Shown here piece by piece: positions 34,598 to 47,520 of a stretch of DNA of 64,000 bases. The notes under the pieces were generated by a model, which worked only from the letters and a program-made list of their open reading frames with translations, was not told the DNA's origin and searched no databases. Made by a program: the position numbers and the translations under genes. Source of the stretch: Clonostachys chloroleuca. Lineage: Eukaryota; Ascomycota; Sordariomycetes; Hypocreales; Bionectriaceae. The stretch is taken from assembly GCA_037952775.1 (NCBI GenBank), contig JBANAY010000003.1, positions 15,996,001 through 16,060,000 of the forward strand, read 5' to 3'. How positions within the stretch are numbered: position 1 is the first letter of the stretch; each line of letters begins with the position of its first letter.

Positions 34598-37107
34598 ATG
34601 GCCGACTTGATCATCCAACCACCCACGATACCTTCCGTCCCCCTCAATGCGATCCTCTCTCCCTCCTCACGCAGACACAATGACAGCGCGAGGTCCTCAT
34701 TACGGCATTCCAAGTCGACGCCCCAGTTACGCAGCGGCCACAGCCTCTCGGTGACTGGGGCTCTGACCCATACTTTCAAGACCGCCGGCGACATATTGCT
34801 CTCGTGGAGAGATGGCATGACCGCGGAACAACGGGAAGTACAGAGGCTGAAAGACGAGAAGAGGCAAATCCTGTGCTTGCGCATGAAGGGGGTAAGTCTT
34901 TGTCTCGCGACACATAATACGGACATAGAAGGCTAACCACTTTCTCTCCACAGGCAGAGACGTATGCACAATGGGAGGCCGCAGCCAAAGATCTCGACGC
35001 CCTCGACGGCAATGACGACTGGAAACAAGAGGACTCTAGCTCCGACTACAACCCTGAACTTATTGCGCAGCGGTTGCGCGAACTCGACGAGGCGAGGGCG
35101 AGTTGCGACATCGGATCCATGATGCATCTGATCAGGACGGCTCTCCTCCGCGACCTCGGTGGCATGGATAATGTCTCGCTCTACCGACACTCGTACACCG
35201 GCACAAAGAGGCTCATTGAGCGCTATGTCGAATCCGCCGTTGCTACCATCGACGCAGTCGTCACCCAGAGCCGATACGACCCTTCCGTCCAGTACACGGA
35301 TCTCCTGGAAGGGATGCTCTATTCCCGACAGAGCTTCGGCCGCAGTGCGCTCCTGCTTTCTGGGGGCGGGACCCTCGGCATGTCGCATATTGGAGTCTTG
35401 AAGACTCTGTTTGAAGCCAAACTCCTGCCGAGAATCATCTCAGGTGCGAGCGCTGGGAGCATTGTATGTTCTGTCTTGTGCACACGTACCGACGAGGAGG
35501 TGCCCGAAATGATGGATACCTTCCCATACGGTGATCTGGCTGTTTTTGAAGAGCAGGACAGTCAGGATGGTGTCTTGCAAAACTTGCGCCGGCTGCTCAC
35601 CGAAGGCAGCTGGTCCGACATCAAACATCTTACTCGGGTCATGCGTGAACTCACCGGAGACTTGACCTTCCAAGAAGCTTATAACCGCACTCGCCGTATC
35701 TTGAACATTTGCGTCTCGACAGCATCAGTCTACGAGCTGCCGCGACTGCTCAACTACGTCACGGCGCCAAATGTGCTGATCTGGTCCGCCGTCGCAACCT
35801 CGTGCTCCGTTCCTGTCCTCTTCAACTCGTCACAGATTCTTGTCAAGGATCCCATAACTGGCGAGCACCAGCCGTGGAATCCATCGCCCCAGCGTTGGAT
35901 TGACGGCTCAGTTGACAACGACTTACCCATGACTCGACTTGCCGAGATGTTCAACGTGAACCACTTCATTGTTTCTCAGGTCAATCCGCATGTGGTCCCC
36001 TTCCTTGCAAAGGACGACCACCTGTCACCCGACCTCATACCGGGCGAGCGACCCAAGGCGCCCACTAACAGTGACGAGTTTGACTGGATCAGCACCTTCA
36101 CTGCACTGGCCAAGGATGAGGCCCTGCATCGCCTCCACTTCCTCTCGGAGCTGGGCATATTTCCCAACTTGGTCACCAAGTTCCGCAGTATCCTCAGCCA
36201 AAAGTATTCAGGAGACATCACCATCCTCCCCCAGCTGAACCTCCAAGATGTGCCCAAGATCCTGCAGAACCCAACGCCCGACTTTATGCTGCGGTCGGCC
36301 CTGGCTGGCGCGCGAGCAACCTGGCCCAAGCTGAGCCGTATCCGCGATCGGTGCGCAATCGAGCTCGCCCTTGACAACGCAGCGCATAGACTACGCGCCC
36401 GCGTCGTCTTCGCTGAGAGCCAGACAGATCTGAGGAGACTTCGTTTCAGCTCGGGAAATTTACGAACCCAGCATACACTATCAATGGAGAAACCCCTCGG
36501 TGCACCGCATGCCGGGCATGGTAATGGCGGTCCCAGGCGGCATCGCCGACGTTCTGGTGGTAGCCTCCAGGTGCCGCGGATCCGGCGCTCGGCATTAGCT
36601 CCTGGATTAGACAGCGATGAAAAGCAGGAAGAGATAACCCTTGAGTCTACGATGGTCGCGTCGTCACCTTCTATACTGGAGAAGCCCACGTTAAAGAGGG
36701 CTAGTAGAAGCCAGATACAGGTGTCGCAGCGCAGACCTCCGATGGCGCCCATCGATACGGAGCCCGAGTTTGTCCTCCCACATCCCTACTTTCAACTTGG
36801 GCTCGGGCGGTCAATCTCGATAGGCGGCAGCCCATTTATCATTCCGGACGACGAGTCTCAGTCTCCCTCCGTGTTCCATTCATGGCAACCTTTGGACTTC
36901 TCGGCCGCGGAAGATGATGTTGATACAGACGACCATGGTCCATCTAGCGACACAGGAGAACGTGGCCATGAAGACAGTGAGACTGAGTTGGAGGGCGGTG
37001 ATCAGTCCGTCACCAGTCCGGAACCCGCTGCGAAATCTACCGATGACTTGGGAGTATCGGTTTCCTCGCTAGCCACAGACGATGTGTCCGAGGGACATTG
37101 GGATTAA
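34598..37107 (+). CDS. Patatin-like triacylglycerol lipase/phospholipase (Tgl3/4/5 group)
   Basis: Two exons around an intron at 34892-34953 give 815 residues. The N-terminal 230 residues contain the helical DUF3336-type domain (AQWEAAAKDLDALDG through LLEGMLYSRQSFGR). The patatin core follows: oxyanion loop LLLSGGGTLGMSH (Gly 235-237), nucleophile elbow GASAGS with Ser264, and the catalytic Asp in RWIDGSVDNDLP. The last 250 residues are Ser/Asp/Glu-rich and probably disordered. Yeast relatives hydrolyse triacylglycerol on lipid droplets and transfer acyl groups to lysophospholipid. One hydrophobic stretch in the core could anchor it, but no clear transmembrane helix is seen. The length fits filamentous-fungal members. 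Confidence 0.93.
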
Positions 37108-37425
37108 TCGGGCGTTTTTACTTCTTTACTGCCACCAGTACGCTTGTTCTGGTTGTTTGCAAGGCATTCCATAGGGGTCTTCTGTTAGAAGGTCACACCA
37201 AGAGGAGAGCATCTACATTGAACATCATATAGACTAGTAGCATAGCCTGGAGTTAGTTCCTACGCGACGTATAATGAATTGATATCCCGAGTTTTTAAAT
37301 CCGCTCAAGCAAACAAGCCATATGGTGATTCGTCGGTAGGGTAGGGACCCCCGGAGCCCGTGTGAGTTTGTTGCTGAATCCATAGACGGGACTAATGCAC
37401 AAACTTTCATCAAATTCACGCGATT
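37108..37425. other. Gap between the lipase gene and the tRNA
   Basis: It holds the 3' flank of the lipase gene and the upstream side of the tRNA gene. Nothing else was recognised. Confidence 0.5.
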
Positions 37426-37510
37426 GGCCGCGTGGCCTAATGGCTAAGGCGCTAGATTTCGGTTCCCGCACCTACTCTAGAGATTCCAGGTTCGACTCCT
37501 GGCGTGGTCG
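37426..37510 (+). tRNA. tRNA-Arg (anticodon TCG) with a 12-nt intron
   Basis: The cloverleaf is complete by inspection. The acceptor stem GGCCGCG pairs with CGTGGTC, the D stem is GCCT/AGGC, the anticodon stem CTAGA/TCTAG, and the T arm CCAGG-TTCGACT-CCTGG. The anticodon TCG is at 37459-37461. The intron spans 37463-37474, one base after the anticodon as is canonical, and leaves a 73-nt mature body. The TTCGA T-loop and the A/B box regions (GGCCTAATGG-like and GGTTCGACTCC) are present. It reads CGN arginine codons, mainly CGA. Confidence 0.93.
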
Positions 37511-39149
37511 GCCAATGTATCCTTTTGCATTTCCGCGGGGAATGCAACCCTTTTGCTGCTCAATTCTATCCTCAGTAGGTAGTATAATGCTAACCAGGTT
37601 CTATTTTTGGTTATTTACAGACAGCTCTTGTGTATTTGGTGGTTCGGAGCTATGCTCAACAGCTGTTATCCCAGGTATTTACCTGGAGGGCGGGGGAATT
37701 TGCACAGGCCACATCGGCTGTATAGACAGACCCATGCCTAAACTGCAAGGATTGCAAATAATACAGATATTCTTTGTAGTATTGCAGCTGTATCCAATAC
37801 TTGCTGCGGCTATGCAGCAGAAAATTTCAGCTCTCAGACGGCTCTCGCTGCGGGCGGCATCAATGAGCTGATTTCCTAGCTGCTTAGTAGTATTGCTTAC
37901 TTACATGCTTCAATTAGCAGCAGAGACCGCTGCAGGGCTTTTGATGAATGCTACGTTGACAGAATTCAAGCAATGCAGGGATACGGTCGCAGTCACACCC
38001 CCGATCCCACGAGGCAATTGTTCGCAGGAGAATAGCCGGGGGTAGAATAGAGTCGCATGGTCCATTAATCGCCGTGGAGGGAACCCAGCAGCAGTGAATG
38101 CGCATCTCTCTGCGACGTCTGCGTCGTATCCTGCCACCCTGCGACCGCTATATAAAGATCGGCGCCCCTGTTGATTGGCTCAAAATGACATAAACTCAAT
38201 GGGTTGCAGTGGAATGAATGCGCATGGGACGACCGAATCACAGCTGGACAGATCTTGGATATACTTTTTCGTGGTATACATAACCAGCGACGCTAGAGAT
38301 GTCCCTGTAAGACCCTAACAACATAAGCAGAGGGCTATCGGGACAGCGTGAGCAGATTAGGCAGATCAGGGCTGCATCTGGAAAACCTTCCGGTCATCGG
38401 GGGCCCGAGAAGAGATGGGCCTGGGACGAGGACCTATCTGATCCAGTCGTGGCCCGTCTGGATGGAGCGATGATGGGCCAACATCAGTGTCGCCAGCGCT
38501 TGGCACATTGGCCAATGCGCGCCTCGCCCTGGACAGGTTCTGTCACCATCGCACGGCTGTCGGTCGGGCATCATTTCGCGTTGAATTGCGTCAAAGGGCG
38601 ATTGTCTGTGGCTGGCCAATCCGGCGCAGGCAGCAGCACGCAATTGGCGCCAAGGGGGAATTGACCCCTCCCCCTCCTCGACTGCTTCCAGCTGTTTACT
38701 TCGTCTTTCCTAGTGAGGGGCAGGCTAGATCGCGGGGTTCACTCGGTCGGTGGTCTGAAACGTAATTGCTGGCGGGTCCCGGGACGGCCATATCACATCA
38801 CGACGACGACTGCCGTCGCGACCGGGAGGGGCAGGGCGAGAGGAGGCGACCTGGAATGGACAGCGAAGAGGCAGCTTGGGCAGAAGAGGGTGTCCATTGG
38901 ATACGTACCCACGATTCCAGCCCCTTCGAGCTCCATCAGACCCAAAGTCTATCGCCGACCGAGGAGCTGCTGCTGGACGGGACAGATAACTGGAGATGAT
39001 GTGATCCATACGTTTATGTATAAATCCCCCCGCTGTGGTACGGTCCGGTCGAACTCTGTTTCCCCTTTCACCCTCTCCTCTCTATATATCTGTGATACCC
39101 CTCTCTGTCCTCAAGTCTTTTTCGACTCACACACATCCACAACCTCACA
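37511..39149. promoter_or_regulatory. Intergenic region and upstream DNA of the peroxiredoxin gene
   Basis: No gene was recognised between the tRNA and the peroxiredoxin. Upstream of the latter are a palindromic CCAAT site ATTGGCCAAT (38507-38516), a second CCAAT (38616-38620), a TATATAT element (38083 bases plus 1000, that is 39083-39089) 61 bp before the ATG, and a C/T-rich leader ending CACAATGG. The CCAAT-binding complex regulates oxidative-stress genes, including a peroxiredoxin, in Aspergillus; its use here is an inference. Confidence 0.4.
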
Positions 39150-39869
39150 ATGGCTACTGCTCCTCTCCGCCTGGGCTCCGTCGCCCCCAACTTCGACGCC
39201 GACACCACCAAGGGCAAGATCAACTTCCACGAGTTCATCGGCGACAGCTGGGTCATCCTCTTCTCCCACCCCGAGGACTACACCCCCGTCTGCACCACCG
39301 AGCTCGGCGCCTTCGCCAAGCTCGAGCCCGAGTTCACCAAGCGCGGCGTCAAGCTAATTGGCCTCTCCGCCAACACCATCGAGTCCCACGACGGCTGGAT
39401 CAAGGACATTGCTGAGGTCACCGGCGGCAATGTCGGCTTCCCCATCATTGGCGACAAGCAGCGCCAGGTCGCCCTCGCCTACGACATGTAAGTCAAGAAC
39501 CCCACGAGAGTAGGTGAGAGTCGATGCTAACATGGGTATTCCAGGATCGACCACCAGGACGCCACCAACGTCGACGAGAAGGGCATTGCCTTCACCATCC
39601 GCTCCGTCTTCTTCATTGACCCCAACAAGAAGATCCGCACCATCCTCTCCTACCCTGCCTCCACCGGCCGCAACGCCGCCGAGGTCCTCCGCATCATCGA
39701 CTCCCTCCAGACCGGCGACAAGTACCGCGTCACCACCCCCATCAACTGGGTCCCCGGCGACGATGTCATTGTCGCCCCTCCTGTCTCCAACGAGGAGGCC
39801 AAGAAGCTGTTCCCCAACTTCCGCATCGTCAAGCCTTACCTCCGCTTCACCCCTCTCCCTGCCCAGTAG
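39150..39869 (+). CDS. 1-Cys peroxiredoxin (Prx6/Prx1-type)
   Basis: Two exons around an intron at 39488-39544 give 220 residues. The peroxidatic cysteine is C48 in the PVCTTE motif, and the family block FSHPEDYTPVCTTELG is intact. The 1-Cys group is shown by the length, by the downstream FFIDPNKKIRTILSYPASTGRN block and by the C-terminal domain (VTTPINWVPGDDVIVAP, LRFTPLPAQ end). The protein reduces hydrogen peroxide and lipid hydroperoxides. No signal or clear mitochondrial presequence is seen (it starts MATAPLRLGSVAPNF), so the cytosol is likely. Codon use is strongly biased to C-ending codons, consistent with high expression. Confidence 0.95.
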
Positions 39870-40645
39870 GCTGCTTTGCTTGTGTGTTGAGCGGGCGTGG
39901 TGCGAGCTTCTTATATCCCCTGTTGCCTGAAGATCAGATGTTGGTTTTGGGATGACGAGGAATTTAGTGTCACGGAATGAAGTAAATGAGACTAAATAAA
40001 AGAAAAAAAAATATCAAAATTACTCAAATGTTCTAATGACCGATGCTATTGTGATTTCTGAGGGAACGAGTAAAGGCAGTGGGTTCTTGGACGGTTCTCG
40101 CGCAAGACCGTTCCCCGCGCCATTTCTTGCTCCTTCTCTTTTCATTTCCCGGAAAGCGGATGGTTGGGGTTCCGCCTTCCAGCAATTGAGCTTAAGTAGA
40201 TGTTGGGGCCTCGAGGATGTGTGTTCTTGCTGCAACCTCGTGGCACAGCTGGGCCTCGCTGTGTAAGTGGATTTCACACTACTACATCTGATGCTGTTCT
40301 AAGAAACCTACCAGCCTCGGGAGGGAGTCGGGATTTGAGAATCCCGTTGCCTTCCAATGCTGTCTTTAGAACACTAAAGACATGGTTACATGCAGCTGCG
40401 AGGCAATTTGTAAGCTTAATCAAGGTCGCCCTCGCATCGACAGAATCCTGGCTTGGCGTTCTAATTGGGAAGGTCTCGAAACTGGCTCGATGGATCGCCA
40501 TGTCGAGGTCTTGTATGGGCCATGACCGAGATGACTGAGCCACACGGCATCCCGCCTGCTGTTTGGTATAAGAGGATGGCAAGGTGTCTTTGGAAGCCCC
40601 TTTCGGGGACACATACCTGAGAGTCAGTCGAACTACGAAGCCGAT
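39870..40645. other. Gap between the peroxiredoxin gene and the subtilase pseudogene
   Basis: It holds the 3' flank of the peroxiredoxin gene, with A-rich DNA near 39998-40017, and the former promoter of the subtilase. Nothing else was recognised. Confidence 0.4.
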
Positions 40646-41965
<1,320 letters not shown>

Positions 41966-42416
41966 CCTCATGATGTTGTCAACTTCATATTGAGGGTATT
42001 TGTGGGCAATGTTTGACTCCTTCTGGGAAACAAATTCATGTAGTATGTAACAAGTATATGTCGCAAATCATGTTGTGGCTTACTTTGGGTAATATCAGCT
42101 TATACTCGCCTTGGAATGAGACTACCTGAAAAGTGAACAAGCCCAGCGACTTATTAATTTCCGGTGAAGAAATTCGGACATCGTATCTCACAGCTCGGCC
42201 AGCTACTTGACCACAGTTTAGCTGTGATTATTCCGTGAATGATGGAGGTGACTTACGTTGATAACTCACTCATCAAGGACTTGCGTTGAGGCTTATGTAA
42301 ACGATGATCAGCACTGCTCACTTGAGTTATTCTCTCACATGCAACTATATCCTGGAGCTACTTTCAGCTCACTCATCCACACCAAAGTTCGGCCCTTGAG
42401 CAAGCATTACATCCAA
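41966..42416. other. Gap before the CK2-like kinase gene
   Basis: This 451-bp stretch contains the promoter region of the kinase gene and no other recognisable feature. Confidence 0.4.
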
Positions 42417-43614
42417 ATGGCGGATTCGTTGCCGGAATCCGGGCCCAGAAACCCAGACAATTACGAAATTGTGCGCAAAATAGGTTGGCTCCAGTTTCGT
42501 TGTGTCTTATAGCGCACTATCCCACAAGAACATGCCCAGCTCATCCATGGAGTACACTGCACAGGACACGGGCGATATTCCGACGTCTTCGAGGGGGTCA
42601 ACGTGCAAACGGCGCAGAGATGCGCCATCAAATCGCTCAAGACCACCCGGGATCACCACGTCCGTCGCGAGATCAAGGTCCTCAAGGCCCTACGCGGTGG
42701 GGTGAACATCATTACGCTTCTTGATATCGTCACGGGCGACCAGGTATGTGCCCAGCCCCTCCCCCTACTATTAGCAAGTGAAGATCTCTTGGGACGATGC
42801 GACGTCGTCGTCCCGGCCCTGACCGCTCCGTCTCTGGTAGGACCGGCCAACCTCTCTCATCTTCGAGCTTGTCGACTACGTTGACTTCCGGTCGCTGTTC
42901 CCCCGGTTCAGCGCTGCCGACGTCAGGTTTCACACACGTGAGCTGCTCAAGGCCCTGGAATTTGCGCACGACAAGGGCATTATGCATCGCGACGTCAGAC
43001 CGCACAACGTGCTATTCGACCCTGCCAAGAGAAGGGTATGTAGCATGTAAGCTCTCCCTGCCAATTTACTCACTCACTCGTCCTCGTAGTTGCTCCTGAT
43101 CGACTGGGGCTCAGCCGAGTTCTACGAGCCCCGGACCGAGTACACGGTGCGCGTGGGCCGGGGCTGGAAGGCCCCCGAGCTGCTGCTGCACCACGGCGAG
43201 TACGACTACGGCGTGGACATGTGGCAGGTCGGCGCGATGCTGGCGGGGTGCGTGTTCCGGCGGGAGCCCTTCTTCCACGGGGTGAGCAACGCGGACCAGC
43301 TGGACCGGATCGCGAGGGTGCTGGGCACGAGCGGGCTGCGCAACTACGTGGAGCGGTACGATATGGAGATGGCGGACGTGGATGATATCGCGGCCCACGC
43401 GGGGCGGCCGTGGACTGAGTTTGTGAATGACGAGAACCGACACTTGGCGGAGGAGGAGGCGATTGATCTTCTGGATAAGCTTTTGAGGTGGGATCACAAG
43501 GTGAGTTTTACTCTGATGAAGTTTTTGGTGGCTTGTTAACCATGATGAGTTTAGGATCGGTTGAGCGCGAAGCAGGCGTTGGAGCATCCCTATTGCCGAG
43601 AGGCAGATTCATAG
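42417..43614 (+). CDS. Divergent casein kinase 2 alpha-like protein kinase
   Basis: Five exons with introns at 42484-42564, 42744-42840, 43036-43089 and 43501-43554 give an intact 303-residue kinase. The start is ATG 42417 (MADSLPESGPRNPDNYEIV). CK2-alpha features: YEIVRKIGHGRYSDVFEGVN, ATP-site Lys45 in AIKSLK, TSLIFELVDYVDF, the unusual DWG (152-154) instead of DFG, ELLLHHGEYDYGVDMW, and FRREPFFHGVSNADQLDRIA. Differences from true CK2-alpha: catalytic-loop HRDVKPHN reads HRDVRPHN (Arg135 for the conserved Lys), the basic cluster after Lys45 is reduced to TTRDHHVRREIK, and the activation end reads VGRGWKAPELLL. It is also about 30 residues shorter. A second, canonical CK2-alpha elsewhere in the genome is expected, so this is probably a fast-evolving paralogue. 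Whether it is catalytically active is uncertain. Confidence 0.87.
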
Positions 43615-46600
43615 TCCGTAAATTTCCCTCGATTAATGAATTTAATGAGAGCGGAGTCTCGGTTCTTCTCCTCAGGCTGGCAAAGCAGTTCGTTCAACCT
43701 TGATGCTGGGTCCTATATGGGGAAATCGGTGATTGAACCATTGACTCTCCGCCCTTGTGCTATTTTGGTGTTAACGCCTCGCCAAGCAATATATCTGTAC
43801 CTAGGTGAGGAGCCTACGTGCCCTGGTTTCTGGTATTACATTGACATGGATGGACAAACCGTCCTGTCTTTACGATGCTGATCGACTTCAGATCTTATTG
43901 CTACATTATCCACAACAAGGCACAGAGCTAATGAGTATCCATTGTAAGTTTGTAACACCCTCTGGGTCCGCAAGAACCTTTGCAGCATCTCCGCGGCGGT
44001 GTGTGCACTCTGTCCGGACCAGGGGAAGATTCAAAAGAGGTCAAATGGCGCGAGGGGACCGAGTGGAATCAAGTCTGGAGTCTTCTCTGAACTTGCTAGA
44101 ACTGGCATTCGTTCGTCCAGTCTTGGAACCCCAGTGACGCATCTCCAACTCTTACAGACTGTGTGACTCGAGCGGCGAGGGGCCAGACACCAAGTCGTTG
44201 GCTCTTGGTCTCTACGCTCGTCAACCCCCTGCCGGCGAACGGCGGTTTAATATCTTCAGGAACCTGTCCTGCTTTCAAAACCGGGTTTTGTGGAGAGGTG
44301 GCAGACCTGAGTGGGTATATGCACGTGGTGCTTTCTTCTAGACGACTTGTGGAACGGCTCTCTCATTTCCTTGGCCCCTGGTTAGCGGTGTCGCGGAAGT
44401 CGGAAAGCGAATACGCAACGACTGGACGGTCATGGTCCGTGTTTGGCAGTTCGCTTGATGAAATTCTAGTGCTATACCCAGGAGGCTGGGTGTTGGAGGC
44501 GGAGAGAATAGCGGATGGGCGGGTGGGTAGAGTCGGGACCAGGGCTTCTGGGGGCCAACATATATAGTAGGAATGCTTGGTCATCATCGGCGCAATAAGG
44601 AACGAGGGAGGAATTGGGGGTCCCAAGTCGTTCAATATGGCTGGCATCAAATGGGAAGTTCCGTGATGGCGAAAGCTTGGTTTGCTAATATCGTGTATGC
44701 ACCGAATGGCCGAGACCAACCGCGGCGTCAATGTGTTAAGTGGCTATTGTTGGTTTCGGGGTGTCTTGGCCTCAGTCCCATGCCATGCAATAGCCACTCG
44801 CTCTGCATTCCCAAGGCGTATCGTATTACGGGCTTGGAGAGCGAGGTAGCAGCAATGGAGCAATATCGAGCATCGATGTAGGCTCACCTCCTCAATGGGC
44901 CAGAAGTGGGGGACGACTGGCCATTGGCATGGCCATTGGCAGGCAGACGGCATGGTTGCCGACATATATGTACACGCACATAAGTAGTATCAGCAGCGGT
45001 TTAATACATAAGTCCCATAACTGATGTACTGGCTTGCTTGGCCCGATGTCTTCACCCGCCCGCAATGCACGGCCGGTGGGAGCTTGCTTGCTGCTACAGC
45101 TGGCCGCTGCTCTAACTGTGCGCGTATTGGACCAGCTGGCGCCGACCCCTGTGAAAGCTTGTTACAGCCGTTAGTGCGAGCGACCTGCAGATACAATGCT
45201 CATGCTGCTTGGGCTCAGGGGTCCCGATGACATACCGCAGTAGCTACGAGGACGCCATCAAGGGGTCCTTTGGGGTCTCTTGAGGCGGCGCTTTCAGGCA
45301 GCCTTGGCCTTGGGCAAGGGAGAAAACCATCTTGGCTTGGCCGATAAGAGAAAAAGTTCATTCTCGTGGGCGATGGGATGAACACAGCCGACGCCTTGCC
45401 TGACCGGGTCAAGCTCCCCTCGCTACCCTGGACGGGAACCCTCCTGCAGTTACAGTTACAGGTCCCACCCGCGAGCGCTAATGGGGACTGGAGACGCTGG
45501 ACCATCAGTGACCGGGAAGGGGTTGCACCCACTGGCAAACAGCCCAGTGGACTTCGGCGGGCTGAGTCCCGTCGCTGTTAGTCCGCGGGATGCTTCTGGA
45601 CCCAGAGGTCACTTTGCGCTAGGGAATGCCAAGCTGGAATGGCAGGTCAGTAGCAGGCAGACAGGCATGTGCTGCTTGTGTAGAGTGTCGCAGCACCTAT
45701 GTACGCAACTTTGCACAAGGCATGTTCGTTTTTGGCCATCTGGATGCTGTGGCCGTGAAGGCAGCTAAGGCAGCCTAGCCGCCTGCCTAGCGGTTGAGAA
45801 CCTCCACTGCTACCACTTACCGCCTGGAGCTACCTCACCTCTGGGTACCAGCAGCAGGCATGAGGATGGATGGATTTTGAAGAACTCCATCCAGCCATGT
45901 ACTCCTCCTGTTGGTTGCCTCCATGCCGCAACCCTCCTCCTTCTAGCTCGTCCGGGCTAGCGGCGTCTCGCCCTCTCCCAAGGCTGTTGTCATTGGTACC
46001 ACCTTGGGATTGGAAGACAAGCCCCAGATGGATGGAATTGCTGTCGACATCTTCCCCTCTGCAGCGACGACGACGGCTGGCGAACATCAAGTCTCCCCCC
46101 TCACCTGCGCGCGGGATTCACCACGGCGGCACGGTAATTGTGCATCTCACATCCTCTACTAATACAAGACCTCCAGTCTACCTCCCAACGACCGCCGACC
46201 CCTGCTCCTGCTGGCTTCCCTGCCCAGCTCTACTGCGTAGGCTCCATACTATTACATCCTCTCCTTGTTTTGTCCTGGTCTCGTCTCCCCACACCAGGCC
46301 CATCAAGCAGCCGTCGCGCTTATCCACCCACCGCCTTCCGTCAGCCTTCCTAGTAGGAGAGGTAGCGTTTTGTGTGGCTCTGGAGGAGTCCAGTTCATGG
46401 TCCCAACAACCCTCTGTCCACCCAGCTCACCGTTACCAGGGTCGACGTGGAAGTGAGCCCGCCAGATCGACGAATGTATCACGACCCCTCGGAAGCCTCT
46501 GCAGACCTCTGTGTCTCGTCCTTGCTGCTCATCCTCCACCACCTCCCCTCCGCTACCGCTACCGCCGCCTCATCACGCCCGTCCGCGTGCGACTACCACG

Positions 46601-47520
46601 ACGTCGGTTCGCTCCGCGCACTCCCCTCACCGAGCCCGCTCCCTTCAACCTCTGGTCGAGGTACGCCATCACTCACTGCGATCCTACTGGGTCCATTTGG
46701 TTGACGGCCTGACGCTATGTACGTACATTCAAACAACGCCATTCAGGTCGCACTGGATGGGCAGAGAGACTCAACCGCCCCTCCAATCACCCCAACCCGG
46801 CGACGGATCCCTCCTCTTCTGGCCCCTCTGCCCGTTTCGTTTCCCTCCTTCTTTCCCTTTCCTGCATGTGCTTTGGCTTCACGGCGCTCCTCTTGGCTGG
46901 GGACACACGTTTTTCAAACCCTGGCCAACGGTCCTGGCTCGTCTGAGGTTCTTCAGGTCCCTCTTCCCCTGATCCCAGTGATGTCAATGGCCGGCGAGCA
47001 GACGGTGACCTCTATTTGAAACCACCCCCGACAATCAAGCTCTCCGTCCCAAACCCCTTGTCAGCCTGGTGGAGGTACTATCCGAGAATATTGATCCGTG
47101 GATGTTCCTCACTCCGCCCCCCTGGCTCAATTGGATTCTATTCTTCTATCTGGCAAGTCTGGCGATCCTCCGTCCGCCCAACCCCCTCCCATACAATACT
47201 GAGTATCTCTGCTTCATTGCCGCAAGTTGCAGCAAGTGGTGTATGTGGCCCAGCGATGTCTCAAGAATGACTCGTCTTTGACAGCTTTCCTTTCCACTTG
47301 CCTCCTTGAGCCCTGCTCCCTTTGTACTCTCGTCCTGCTTTAGTAATTTCCGTTGGCATGGTCGATTAATTCTTTATTTATTTTTTTACTCACTTTACTT
47401 GCCTCTTCTACTTCTCTTCTGCTCTTCTTCTTTTCGCCCCCTCCCTCTTTCGTTTTTTCCTGGGTTGTGCGTCGTTGGTGCTGCTGAGCTGCGGGCTATA
47501 TCAGCTCGCCGCTTTTGACC
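43615..47520. other. 3.9-kb gene-poor region upstream of the kelch gene
   Basis: No gene was recognised. The right half (about 45840-47520) is C/T-rich on the plus strand, with long pyrimidine runs directly before the kelch ATG, and reads like a long promoter plus 5' leader. A 280-residue open frame at 45870-46712 is Pro/Ser/Arg-rich low-complexity sequence and is not believed. A tandem near-repeat with two GGCCATTGGCA units occurs at about 44919-44942. Confidence 0.45.

Noticed and set aside
45870..46712. 280-residue plus-strand open frame upstream of the kelch gene
   Set aside because: Pro/Ser/Arg-rich low-complexity translation of C/T-rich DNA; no domain, and neighbouring frames are also open. 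More likely leader or promoter sequence.
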